NCBI GenBank assembly: GCA_013215445.1
Contig: JABSRA010000036.1
Location: 1-45,135 of the forward strand
Length of the DNA stretch: 45,135 bases
Source: Oceanospirillaceae bacterium
GTDB lineage: Bacteria; Pseudomonadota; Gammaproteobacteria; Pseudomonadales; Balneatricaceae
Direction of reading: 5' to 3'
Shown here: in pieces, positions 28,726 to 37,183 of the stretch
Layout: every line of letters starts with the position of its first letter
How positions within the stretch are numbered: the stretch's first letter is position 1
The notes under the pieces: model-generated
What the model was told of the DNA's origin: nothing
What the model saw: the letters and a program-made list of their open reading frames with translations, nothing else
Databases searched by the model: none
Position numbers and translations under genes: made by a program

Positions 28726-29021
28726 GGAAAAGAGTTGCAAGAGTTGCAGGTAATTAATAACAGCTATAAACATATGATATATATACTTAATATACTTATC
28801 TAAAAGAGTAACAAAAACGTACCAATAAAGTATTTCCGCAACTCTTTTTTTTGTAGCTTTCTCGAAAAATTATTTACATATAAATCAAACATTTAACAAT
28901 CTGGTACCTTTTGTGCAACTAATTGTTACTCTTTTTTGTAACAAATTTATAACTTTAAATATATACATATCAATTACTTATAACATCCAATCACCCTCTG
29001 CAACCTTTGCAACTCTTTTCC
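28726..29021. repeat. AT-rich nested inverted repeat (~300 bp)
   Basis: The outer arms 28726-28750 and 28997-29021 match at all but about two positions over 24 bp (both read GGAAAAGAGTTGCAA in opposite senses). Inner arms are AAAAGAGTAACA at 28802-28813 and its exact complement at 28924-28935. A further inverted GCAACTCTTTT lies at 28838. The centres nearly coincide (about 28,870). No ORF lies inside. It may be a replication origin, an operator array or the relic of an inverted duplication. The gap 28665-29269 contains nothing else except the Z-type tract and the left-flank repeat. Confidence 0.75.
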
Positions 29022-29163
29022 GGAGGCCAAGAAAATATAATAGTGATTCTTGGTTAGCCTATAATTCATTAAATGACTAAATTTATTGCTATAACTGCAT
29101 GGTTTTGCGAGGATTAATGCCCTGCAATATCGACCTAATCCACAAGCAGCCACGGGGCTTAAG

Positions 29164-29233
29164 CTGTGGACAACTATTGCAAGAAAAAGGGGCTCATAAG
29201 AGAGCCGCAGGCGTGGTGGGCTGATAGCGCGGC
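29164..29233 (+). repeat. Cargo-slot left flank, copy A
   Basis: These 70 bp match 30688-30757 at about 53 of 70 positions. In one frame both copies read a peptide with conserved C-K-K, I-R-E and W-W, so it may be the degraded 3' end of an upstream phage gene. It ends about 35 bp before the DUF4062 gene. Confidence 0.75.
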
Positions 29234-29269
29234 TTGGTTTTGAATGGATTTATAATTATGAGGCTTTAC

Positions 29270-30232
29270 ATGGATAAACGATATCAAGTTTTTGTAAGTT
29301 CAACGTATATAGACTTACAAGAAGAAAGGCAGGCTGTTCACAAAACTATATTAGATATAAATTGTATCCCGGCGGGGATGGAATTATTTCCAGCAGTCGA
29401 TATAGAACAGTTCGAATTTATCAAACGGATTATTGATGACTGTGACTACTACCTAGTAATTATCGGTGCACGATACGGCTCTCTTTCTTCTGAAGGTATT
29501 AGTTACACTGAGATGGAATATGAATATGCCGTTAGTAAAGGAATCAAAGTTATTGCTTTACTACATGGAAATATAGATGACTTACCGGCCTCAAAACATG
29601 AACGAACTGAGGCAGCGCAACAAAAACTTGTGAATTTTAGAAATAAAGTGAAAACAGGCAGAGTCGTTGATTTTTGGAACGACAGTGCGGAGCTTCCAGG
29701 CAAGGTCGCGATAAGTCTAATGCAAGCACAAAGGTTATTTCCGGCTATTGGCTGGATAAGAGCCGATCAAGCCAGCTCTCAAGAAACCCTTGAGAAAATC
29801 GAAAAGTTAAGAGAGGAAAATCATATTTTAAAAGAAAAACTATCTAAGTCAATGAATAACCTCACAACCAAAAAACTTGCTCAGGGAGATGAAACAATAC
29901 TACTCAGTGGTTCGACTGATGCAGCAAGTTCATATGAAGACTTTCATTCACAAGAATGGAGTGATGAATACAGCTGGAATGAAATCATTAAATGTATTGG
30001 TCAAATTATCTTATCACCTACCCATAAGAGTTCAGTTGAAAGTGATTTGGCGACAAATTTGAGAGAAGATGCTCAAGCTGATTTTTCCCCTGATTCATGG
30101 GGATCTATTCAGATTCAACTAATGGCGCTTAACATAATGGAATTTACAAATGATGATTCAAATTTCTTAAAATTAACGGATCATGGTAAAAGCACACTAC
30201 TGGAGTTATTGTCTATAAAAAGCTCGCTATAG
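29270..30232 (+). CDS. DUF4062 protein with C-terminal winged-helix-like domain
   Basis: The N-terminal DUF4062 domain (about residues 4-160) begins YQVFVSSTYIDLQEERQAV and continues AGMELFPAVD, YYLVIIGARYGSLSSEGISYTEMEYEYA. This fold is related to TIR/nucleoside-deoxyribosyltransferase proteins and is used as an effector domain in several bacterial immune ATPases. A coiled-coil-like stretch (about 178-200) leads to a C-terminal domain resembling a winged helix, ending FLKLTDHGKSTLLELL. The ATG at 29270 has GAGG 6 nt upstream; ATG 29258 is the alternative. It has no fused ATPase. It is a plausible stand-alone defence gene. Confidence 0.8.
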   Translation: MDKRYQVFVSSTYIDLQEERQAVHKTILDINCIPAGMELFPAVDIEQFEFIKRIIDDCDYYLVIIGARYGSLSSEGISYTEMEYEYAVSKGIKVIALLHGNIDDLPASKHERTEAAQQKLVNFRNKVKTGRVVDFWNDSAELPGKVAISLMQAQRLFPAIGWIRADQASSQETLEKIEKLREENHILKEKLSKSMNNLTTKKLAQGDETILLSGSTDAASSYEDFHSQEWSDEYSWNEIIKCIGQIILSPTHKSSVESDLATNLREDAQADFSPDSWGSIQIQLMALNIMEFTNDDSNFLKLTDHGKSTLLELLSIKSSL

Positions 30233-30250
30233 CGGGCTTTCATACGACTC

Positions 30251-30350
30251 CTAAATCGTAAACTCTTTAAATTTAACAACCTCTTTCCCATCCAATCATT
30301 CAACTCTAAATTTTTTTTTGCAGTAGTTCCTGTTCATCTCTGGCGATCAC
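30251..30350 (-). pseudogene. Remnant of the 3' end of portal gene Q
   Basis: On the minus strand about 100 bp match the last 33 codons of the intact Q gene (31433 onward). The fragment ends EVVKFKEFTI-stop where Q ends EVVSFKEYVI-stop, and upstream IARDEQELLQ matches FARNELEPLQ. One base is lost in the homopolymer at 30311-30319, breaking the frame, and there is no gene body beyond about 30350. It marks the right edge of the first cargo slot. Confidence 0.85.
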
Positions 30351-30687
30351 TTTCATACCCAGCTGACCTTCTTTTCCAACCGTGGTCATAGAGTGGACAG
30401 TTCAGGACCAACGGCCTTGCAATGGTGCTAGCTTTCTGTGTTGCGCTTTTCAATTTAAAACCATTCTCTCAACTATTGGCTTCATTGGTACATAGGGGCT
30501 ATTTTTTTCCTCTGTTAATAATAATGTAGTGCCTTGGAATCATACAAGTCATAACGGATGGCTGGTTTGCCCTTGCACGGGTTAGCTCCTAAAGAAGTAA
30601 TAAGTGCTTGTGGCTAATTGTTTTTAACTTGCTTACAATGCTTTGCTTGGTAATTATCTGTGTAGTTGCCTGATCGCATACGCTTTT

Positions 30688-30757
30688 CTGTGAATAAGCA
30701 CTGCAAGAAAAATGAGTTCATAAGGGAGTTGCGGGGGTGGTGGGATAATTGCGCGCC
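30688..30757 (+). repeat. Cargo-slot left flank, copy B
   Basis: This is the second copy of the 70-bp flank seen at 29164-29233 (about 76% identical). It lies just upstream of the second cargo gene. Between the Q remnant and this copy (30351-30687) I see no gene. Confidence 0.75.
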
Positions 30758-30828
30758 GCTGGGTATACATTCTTTAACAAGGAGTATTTATTATTCGAAA
30801 CTTTCAAACTCAAGCTGTCGCTCTAATT

Positions 30829-31431
30829 ATGCTATGTATGGCTTTCACCGTAATGGTAATTATTATCGGTTTTACTGTTAAGCCCTCTGATACCCATGAA
30901 TCTATGCTTCAATTTCTTTCAATTTTTGCTTCAGTGATAGCAGCTATAGCTGGATTAGTTACAGCTATAGCTGCGTTTTTTGGGGTCAGTACTTGGAAAA
31001 AACAACTTAAGTATGGAAAGCACATTTCAATTATTTGGGAATGCATGGAAGAGATAAGAACATTTCACGATCATTACATAAATTGGTATGTTACAGCCAG
31101 CACCAAAGCTTTTAATAGTAAAAACTTTGATGCTGAAAAAGCTCTAATTTCAAAATATCAAATGCTAGACAGCACCTTAGAACGTATGAAAAGTAAGTTT
31201 AACTCTTTGGATCAAATTGTCGTAAAAAATGATTGGCAATGGAGAAACTATGCAGGCGCAATAAGTTTGCAAATAAAGGACATCAATTCGATTTTTTCAG
31301 ACGAAATACAAAACCCGAGTGAACCATTTTTGCTAAGTATAAATCTTGCTAAAAAAAATAAGGCACTCAAAGAATATTCCGACTCTTTAGAATCAAAGCT
31401 AATAGGTATGGAATCGGATTTTAAAATGTAA
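30829..31431 (+). CDS. Uncharacterised two-TM protein (second cargo gene)
   Basis: I recognise no family. Two transmembrane segments (about residues 1-16 and 25-50) are followed by a helical soluble domain with WKKQLKYGKHISIIWECMEEIR and NDWQWRNYAG. The ATG at 30829 has no Shine-Dalgarno and would truncate the first TM helix. An excellent AAGGAG (30779-30784) stands 5-8 nt before in-frame ATT codons at 30790/30793, so an AUU start is possible and would add 12-13 residues. It converges on Q with a 1-bp gap. It is a candidate membrane effector. Confidence 0.7.
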   Translation: MLCMAFTVMVIIIGFTVKPSDTHESMLQFLSIFASVIAAIAGLVTAIAAFFGVSTWKKQLKYGKHISIIWECMEEIRTFHDHYINWYVTASTKAFNSKNFDAEKALISKYQMLDSTLERMKSKFNSLDQIVVKNDWQWRNYAGAISLQIKDINSIFSDEIQNPSEPFLLSINLAKKNKALKEYSDSLESKLIGMESDFKM

Positions 31432-31432
31432 G

Positions 31433-32449
31433 TTATATTACATACTCCTTAAAACTAACAACCTCCTCCCCCATCCAATCGTTCAATTCTAAAAATTTAT
31501 TCTGCAGCGGCTCAAGTTCATTCCTGGCGAAGACTTGAGCTGCGATATCCGGGCTAGTAAACCCGCCACTATTCGTTGGAATAATCCCCATCAATTGAGG
31601 TGGTACCCGATGCGCTGCGAGCATGTCATCACGGGTTACATTTTTGATGTTGAATATCTCATCTTTGGCCGCAACTTCGCTGATCGGTATTATCTGCATG
31701 CCGTCTTTTTTGCCGTTGGGTGCATACATGAATAAGTTTTTGAAATTACCGACTCCCTTTGAATCTTTTAGTGATTGGCGTAAATTTTTGATATCTTCTT
31801 CGTCATGGGCTGGATCTGTTATATACATGATGAAACCCGCATGACTGCCATTTTGATAATATTTTCTTCGAAACAGTGTCGCCGATTCATTTAACCAGGC
31901 GCTGTTTAATGCTGCTAGGTATTGCGGTAATCCGTAGATTTCTTGGTTGATATCATGTTCCATCAGGTGATGCACTTTACCCGCGGGGAATTGATGTTCG
32001 TTGCCCCAGCCTTTCACAAACCAATATTCGTCCAGATTTAAACCTCGACGGGTGTATTTAGCCAGTGTCGGTTTAAGCTGTAATGCTTTGCCAAAGGGCC
32101 CTTCTCGCTGCTCTAAGTACGCATTACCGAACACTAGGTAATCTAGCGCCCAACGCCTAAAGGCATCACGGGTTAAAAGCTTATGGGGGATAAAGCAGCT
32201 CGCTAAGATGTCGCGCTTAAAATAGATCGGGCTTGAATGATGTACCGCTGCCGATAAAGATTTTGCCAGGCCTTCCCATGAGAGTGGTGGCTCATACCAC
32301 TTCTGCATTTGCACACATTCGATATAACCCATCAAATCCATTTTATCTAAAACGGGTATCGGATCACCAAAGCTAAACATCGTACTCGCCCCCTTCTCTG
32401 ATCTGGCTTTCATCTCAACGTTGGGTATTCTCTCAATCGCAGGAATCAT
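31433..32449 (-). CDS. Q: Phage portal protein (P2 gpQ)
   Basis: The portal forms the dodecameric DNA entry ring at the capsid vertex. The 338-residue protein has P2-family motifs: MFSFGDPIPVLDKMDL, YEPPLSWEGLAKSL, HHSSPIYFKRDILAS, and a C-terminal AHRVPPQLMGIIPTNSGGF followed by ARNELEPLQNKFLELNDWMGEEV in consecutive blocks. Length is close to P2 gpQ (344). Its ATG shares a base with the P stop (TAATG), so P and Q are coupled in the leftward operon. Confidence 0.95.
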   Translation of the reverse strand: MIPAIERIPNVEMKARSEKGASTMFSFGDPIPVLDKMDLMGYIECVQMQKWYEPPLSWEGLAKSLSAAVHHSSPIYFKRDILASCFIPHKLLTRDAFRRWALDYLVFGNAYLEQREGPFGKALQLKPTLAKYTRRGLNLDEYWFVKGWGNEHQFPAGKVHHLMEHDINQEIYGLPQYLAALNSAWLNESATLFRRKYYQNGSHAGFIMYITDPAHDEEDIKNLRQSLKDSKGVGNFKNLFMYAPNGKKDGMQIIPISEVAAKDEIFNIKNVTRDDMLAAHRVPPQLMGIIPTNSGGFTSPDIAAQVFARNELEPLQNKFLELNDWMGEEVVSFKEYVI

Positions 32450-34239
32450 TAATATATCTCCATAATACTTTTACTGTGAGTGTTGGTTCCCGCATCTAGC
32501 GCATCTTTATCGAGTGCGTGCATCGTGGCCCACGCCAAATCGGCATGGCCAGTGGTGCTATTGCGTCCGGCATTAAAGGTCATTTTCATGCCCGAAGCGG
32601 TGATGGTTTTGCGAATAGCCATAAAAGATTGAGCAATGTCGGTGCTACCCGCATCAAATTCAAGCCGTCCTTTACTGATGATGTTGTAGCTTTTCATCAC
32701 CAGTGCAACTTTCAACTCTGCGGTGTATTGATATTGGGTAACCGCGGGGAAAAACTTTCTGACTAACTGATAGACGGCAGATCCTAGGCCGGTGGTATCG
32801 ATACCGATGTGCACCACGTTATAACGCTTAGTGATTTCTAGAATCTGATTCGCTTGTGATTCAAAATCTAAGCCGCGCCATTGGTGCCGCTCAATAATTC
32901 GATGTTTACCGCCTGGGGTGGCAGCCGGTAACACCACCACACAACCGGCATTATCACCATTTTCATTCTCACCATTGGGATCATAGCCCACCCAAACTGA
33001 TTGATTGCCAACCGGCCGTGGGGCAAAAGGTTTAAAGTCGCTCCACTCTTCCCAGCTATCGACCATACATTTTTGCAGCATCATGAGGCCAAAAATACTG
33101 GCATTATCGTCGACAAACTCGCACATCAATAAATTTAAGTATTCAGGATCGCTGTATTCCATGCGCAGTTGATCGATATCAAATAGGTCACAACCCTGGG
33201 CTATCGCATCCTCAACCGTAACAATGTGTCGCCACTGGCCATCGGCACATTTAAAACCATCTTTAAGCGCGCGGTGGCTAATATCTACATCAACTTTGTC
33301 TCGTTTGTTTCTGCCTTTATTAAATAACTCCCCAGACCAGTATGGATACGCATCATGGCTTAAGCTTGAAGGGGTTGAGAAATACGTCTGGCGCCACTTC
33401 TTATGAATGGCCATCCCCGATGCCACTTTGCGCAGCTCTTGAAACTTGTAAGTCCAAAAGTACTCATCAAAATACAAATTACCGTGATAACTCTGCGCCG
33501 TTCTAGCGTTAGTACCTAAAAAATACAGAGTCGCGCCATTGGGTAAAACAATAGGATCCCCGGTTAATTCCAGATCGGCCACATCTGCGGCATAATTCAT
33601 AATGTATTGTTTAAAGACATGCGCCTGCGCTTTAGACGCCGATAAAAATATTTGATTTCGGCCAGTTTCTACCGCATCCAGCAATGCCTCTCTAGCAAAA
33701 TAATAAGTCGCGCCTATTTGCCGAGATTTTAAAATATCCCTAATACGATGCTCTAACCCCGCGTAATACCAAGTTTTCTGATAATCAAACAACTCGTCCA
33801 TAAACGCATCGCGCAGCATTTGTGCCTGCTCATCGCTATAGTTATTTCTCAGTGTCTTTTTCTTAGGTTTAGCATTGCGGTTGGCCACCTTCGGGTTTAA
33901 ATCCCCCTCGTGGCCACCGGGTTGCTCATAGCGCCTTACTCGGGCTAACCGCTCAATCTGTCTACCGAGCAAATCAATCTCTTTAAAATCGCGGCCGTCT
34001 TTTTCCTCTTTGCCGATCAGCTGCACCAGGCGTGATTCAATGGCGCCTTCCACTCGATCAATCGGTTTGTATTCATCCCATTTATCGCGGGTTTTCCAGC
34101 TGTGGACGGTGGTTTCTTTTTCGGCTAAAAAATCGGCGATACGCACCACGCGCCACCCCTGCCAATACAAGAATTTAGCCTGGCGTCGATTGTCCTTGTC
34201 CGGTTTTTCAGCGATAAGCCGTTGCGTTTTAGCGTTCAT
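32449..34239 (-). CDS. P: Terminase large (ATPase) subunit (P2 gpP)
   Basis: This is the packaging motor ATPase with the nuclease-type C-terminal region. An N-terminal helix-turn-helix (about residues 24-55, QGWRVVRIADFLAEKETTVHSWK) is followed by the ATPase with an atypical Walker A in LKSRQIGATYYFAREALL (about 165-185), NLYFDEYFWT as Walker B, and a C-terminal RNase H-like part with GYDPNGENEN and HIGIDTTGLGSAVYQLV. 596 aa against 590 in P2. Leftward with Q and divergent from O, as in P2. Confidence 0.96.
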   Translation of the reverse strand: MNAKTQRLIAEKPDKDNRRQAKFLYWQGWRVVRIADFLAEKETTVHSWKTRDKWDEYKPIDRVEGAIESRLVQLIGKEEKDGRDFKEIDLLGRQIERLARVRRYEQPGGHEGDLNPKVANRNAKPKKKTLRNNYSDEQAQMLRDAFMDELFDYQKTWYYAGLEHRIRDILKSRQIGATYYFAREALLDAVETGRNQIFLSASKAQAHVFKQYIMNYAADVADLELTGDPIVLPNGATLYFLGTNARTAQSYHGNLYFDEYFWTYKFQELRKVASGMAIHKKWRQTYFSTPSSLSHDAYPYWSGELFNKGRNKRDKVDVDISHRALKDGFKCADGQWRHIVTVEDAIAQGCDLFDIDQLRMEYSDPEYLNLLMCEFVDDNASIFGLMMLQKCMVDSWEEWSDFKPFAPRPVGNQSVWVGYDPNGENENGDNAGCVVVLPAATPGGKHRIIERHQWRGLDFESQANQILEITKRYNVVHIGIDTTGLGSAVYQLVRKFFPAVTQYQYTAELKVALVMKSYNIISKGRLEFDAGSTDIAQSFMAIRKTITASGMKMTFNAGRNSTTGHADLAWATMHALDKDALDAGTNTHSKSIMEIY

Positions 34240-34402
34240 AGGCTTAGATTATCTTGAAAGCCCACCCCTTAGTTTTATTCCTCTGGTAGCTTCACTACCT
34301 ACATACAGCGCGTATTGTTCTAGCGCACAAGCTGGCTAATCATAGATCACATTGAAATAACGTTTTAACCAAACACCAAATTTCTATGTAATGAGGCTAG
34401 CC

Positions 34403-35221
34403 ATGTTAAAGAGTAAATTTTTTAGAATTGCCGTTGAAGGCGATACCACCGACGGCCGCGATATTGACCGCAAATGGCTAGAAGAAATGGCCGCCAGTTA
34501 CAACCCAGAAAAATACACCGCACTGATCAACATTGAACACATGCGCGGTTACGGGCCAAACAGCGATTTTGGTAATTACGGCAAAGTACTCGCCCTAAAG
34601 ACCAAAGAAATCACCGTTGATGGTGAAAAGCGCCTAGCATTATTAGGTCAAATCAACCCCAATTCAAATCTATTGGCCCTCAATGAAAAAGGCCAAAAAA
34701 TATTTACATCGATAGAAATAAATCACGATTTCGCCGGTAATAAACAAGCCTACTTGGTGGGTTTAGCCGTGACTGACTCCCCCGCTTCTCTAAGTACCGA
34801 GATGCTAGAGTTTTCAGCCAAGGCAAAAACTAACCCGCTCAGTGCCCGTAAACTCAACCCTGATAATGTTTTTAGCGCCGCCTTAGAAACCCAGTTCGAG
34901 TTCAATGATGATGCCCAGACAGAGGGCCCCACTCTGCTAGATAAAGTCAAGGCGATGTTCAGCAGCACCAACAAACAACAAGGTGAAAGCTTTGCCGATG
35001 TGCACAGCGCGGTGGAAGAGATAGCCGCTGCCGTGTCAGGGCTGCAAAGCAAATTTTCTCTCTTTGATCAAACCATCGCCAAGTTCGATGCCCTTGAGCA
35101 AAAGCTCAATGACGCGCTATTAAAGAGTACTCAATTCCAACAGCAAATAGAAAACACCGATTTCTTTAAACAGCGGCCCCCCGCTGCAGGTGGAGACGGC
35201 ACAGTTAAAACCGACTGCTAA
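34403..35221 (+). CDS. O: Capsid scaffolding protease (P2 gpO)
   Basis: gpO is the internal scaffold and serine protease that matures the P2-type capsid. The N-terminal protease half reads SKFFRIAVEGDTTDGRDIDRKW and INIEHMRGYGPNS, with a histidine typical of the catalytic set and LAVTDSPASLSTEML including the serine. The C-terminal half (about 200-272) is a helical scaffold. The start at 34403 has GAGG 6 nt upstream and aligns with P2 gpO; four extra codons upstream are not needed. Confidence 0.94.
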   Translation: MLKSKFFRIAVEGDTTDGRDIDRKWLEEMAASYNPEKYTALINIEHMRGYGPNSDFGNYGKVLALKTKEITVDGEKRLALLGQINPNSNLLALNEKGQKIFTSIEINHDFAGNKQAYLVGLAVTDSPASLSTEMLEFSAKAKTNPLSARKLNPDNVFSAALETQFEFNDDAQTEGPTLLDKVKAMFSSTNKQQGESFADVHSAVEEIAAAVSGLQSKFSLFDQTIAKFDALEQKLNDALLKSTQFQQQIENTDFFKQRPPAAGGDGTVKTDC

Positions 35222-35285
35222 GCATCGTCACATAAACGCTTCACACCTAGCCACCTTGTAAAAAATTACTGAACGGAGATTCATC

Positions 35286-36296
35286 ATGCGCAACCCCACT
35301 CGACTTATATTCAACCAGTACATGCATCAAATTGCGACACTGAACGGTGTAACAGACATCACCAAAAGCTTTAGCGTCCAGCCCAGCGTGCAGCAAACCA
35401 TTGAAACTCGCATGCAAGAAGGCTCAGAGTTTTTAACCAAAATAAATATTGTCGGTGTTGAAGAACAACAAGGTACCAAACTGGGCTTAGGTGTCGGTAG
35501 CCCCATTGCCAGCAATACCGATACCAGCACCAAAGATCGCCAAACCAGTGATCCTACCGATATCACCGATAACAACTATCACTGCCTTAAAAATAATAGT
35601 GATACCCACCTCACCTATGGCAAGTTGGATATGTGGGCAAAATTCGGCAATTTCCAAGCACTAGTGCGCGATAGCATCCTTAAGCGTCAAGCACTAGATC
35701 GCATCACCATCGGTTTTAACGGTACCAGTTACGAAATAGACAGCGATCGCAATGCCAACCCACTGTTACAAGATGTAAACATCGGCTGGTTACAAAAAAT
35801 GCGTACCCACGCCAGCGCCAGAGTATTAGATGCTGGCACCGGGACTGGCGGTGAAATCACCGTTAAAGCGGGCGGTGATTACGAAAATCTTGATGCGGTT
35901 GTCATGGATTCTGTTAACAACTTAATCGCTCCCTGGTACCAAGACGATACCGAACTGGTTGTCATCATGGGCCGTGACCTACTGCACGACAAATACTTCC
36001 CGCTGGTCAACCAAGCCCAGCCCAACACCGAAGCCATGGCCGCAGATTTAATCATCTCGCAAAAGCGTGTCGGCGGTTTATCAGCAGTGCGCGCGCCGTT
36101 TTTCCCCGCTGGCACACTCTTTATCACCCGCTTAGACAACCTCTCAGTGTATTTCCAAGAGGGCAAGCGCCGCCGGCACATGGAAGAAAACCCAAAACGC
36201 GATCGTATTGAAAATTACGAATCTTCCAACGATGCCTACATCGTCGAAGATTACGAAATGGCAGCTCTGGTAGAAAACATTCAGATCACCGCTTAA
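35286..36296 (+). CDS. N: Major capsid protein precursor (P2 gpN)
   Basis: This is the HK97-fold main shell protein. Family features: N-terminal RNPTRLIFNQYMHQIATLNGV, FSVQPSVQQTIETRMQEGSEFL, then GVGSPIASNTDTS and DPTDITDNNYHC, a core with HDKYFPLVNQ and FITRLDNLSVYFQEGKRRR, and the C-terminal SNDAYIVEDYEMAALVENI. 336 aa, slightly shorter than P2 gpN (357). Confidence 0.96.
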   Translation: MRNPTRLIFNQYMHQIATLNGVTDITKSFSVQPSVQQTIETRMQEGSEFLTKINIVGVEEQQGTKLGLGVGSPIASNTDTSTKDRQTSDPTDITDNNYHCLKNNSDTHLTYGKLDMWAKFGNFQALVRDSILKRQALDRITIGFNGTSYEIDSDRNANPLLQDVNIGWLQKMRTHASARVLDAGTGTGGEITVKAGGDYENLDAVVMDSVNNLIAPWYQDDTELVVIMGRDLLHDKYFPLVNQAQPNTEAMAADLIISQKRVGGLSAVRAPFFPAGTLFITRLDNLSVYFQEGKRRRHMEENPKRDRIENYESSNDAYIVEDYEMAALVENIQITA

Positions 36297-36344
36297 GCAA
36301 TTAATCGTTTTTTCAACTAACCGCACCACCACGGGACGCACATC

Positions 36345-37079
36345 ATGAGTTTAGCCAGAAAGCATTTCCAAAAAAGCATGGCCGCTGCACAAGCGGCCAC
36401 TAATCAAGCGTCACCGGTTCGTGCCGATGCCAGCCAATACGAACTAATGCAGGCGCAGTTACACGCGCACAAATTAGAACTAAAACCGATTCAATCAATC
36501 ACCGGCAAGTGCAAAAAGAAAGCCGAGTTTTTACCGCTGTACACGCCTTACATTGAAGGCGTATTAGCGTCAGGCAACGGCCAAGCAGACATCGTCTTAA
36601 CCATGATCATGCTCTGGAGTATCGATGCGGGTAATTACGATACCGCCCTTAACATCGCCGCCTATGCCCTCAAACACCACTTATCCATGCCCGATGCACA
36701 TAAGCGCACCACCGCTTGTGTCATCGCCGAAGAAATCGCCGATGCCGCTCTAAAGTCCGAGCCGCTTCACCCGGTTTCACTGCAGCAATTACAAACGACA
36801 GATCAGTTACTGCGCGATATCGACCTACCCGATCAAGTAAAAGCCCGCTTAGAAAAAGCCATTGGCATTGCCTATCAATCAACCGAGCAGCGCACCCAAG
36901 CCCTTGAACATTTCAAAAAAGCGCTATTACTCGATAATCGATCAGGCGTAAAAGCCTTAATCAAAGCTTTAGAAAAACCGCTAAAAGAACACGCAGAAAA
37001 AGCACCCGAAACAGCCACAAGCAAACCCACAGAAACACCAACAGACACACCCCCAGACACAGAGGATAAAACCTCTTAG
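36345..37079 (+). CDS. M: Terminase small/endonuclease subunit (P2 gpM)
   Basis: gpM with gpP cuts the cos site. The N-terminal SLARKHFQKSMAA, the central ILTMIMLWSIDAGNYDTALNIAAYAL-like block (about residues 85-112) and PDAHKRTTACVIAEEIADAAL are typical of P2 gpM. The C terminus is a Pro/Thr/Glu-rich tail (about 225-244). 244 aa against 247 in P2. Confidence 0.94.
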   Translation: MSLARKHFQKSMAAAQAATNQASPVRADASQYELMQAQLHAHKLELKPIQSITGKCKKKAEFLPLYTPYIEGVLASGNGQADIVLTMIMLWSIDAGNYDTALNIAAYALKHHLSMPDAHKRTTACVIAEEIADAALKSEPLHPVSLQQLQTTDQLLRDIDLPDQVKARLEKAIGIAYQSTEQRTQALEHFKKALLLDNRSGVKALIKALEKPLKEHAEKAPETATSKPTETPTDTPPDTEDKTS

Positions 37080-37097
37080 CCGAGCGTCCCACGCACC

Positions 37098-37162
37098 ACG
37101 GCGGCACGGTACACAAACCAGAATTTTATGAATGCCTGTTTTGTTGTGCCGTCCACCGCCGT
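37098..37162 (+). repeat. Imperfect inverted repeat between M and L
   Basis: ACGGCGG (37098-37104) pairs with CCGCCGT (37156-37162), and ACGGTAC (37106-37112) with GTGCCGT (37146-37152) allowing one G-T pair. This makes a long-stem hairpin with a loop of about 33 nt in the late mRNA, upstream of L. It has no T run, so it could be an RNA processing or stability element. Confidence 0.5.
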
Positions 37163-37183
37163 ACCCAATAAGTGAGAGTAATA

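Noticed and set aside
28726-29021. CRISPR array or iteron array of direct repeats
   Set aside because: The motif copies are mainly inverted and irregularly spaced, without repeat-spacer periodicity.
30666-30881. 71-codon ORF upstream of the second cargo gene
   Set aside because: It runs over the repeated left flank and out of frame into the cargo gene; no Shine-Dalgarno. The part resembling copy A looks like a relic, not a gene.
34315-34330. TTGT-N8-ACAA dyad in the P-O divergent gap as an Ogr-type late activator site
   Set aside because: P2 late promoters use TGT-N12-ACA; the spacing here is wrong and no fitting promoter was found next to it.
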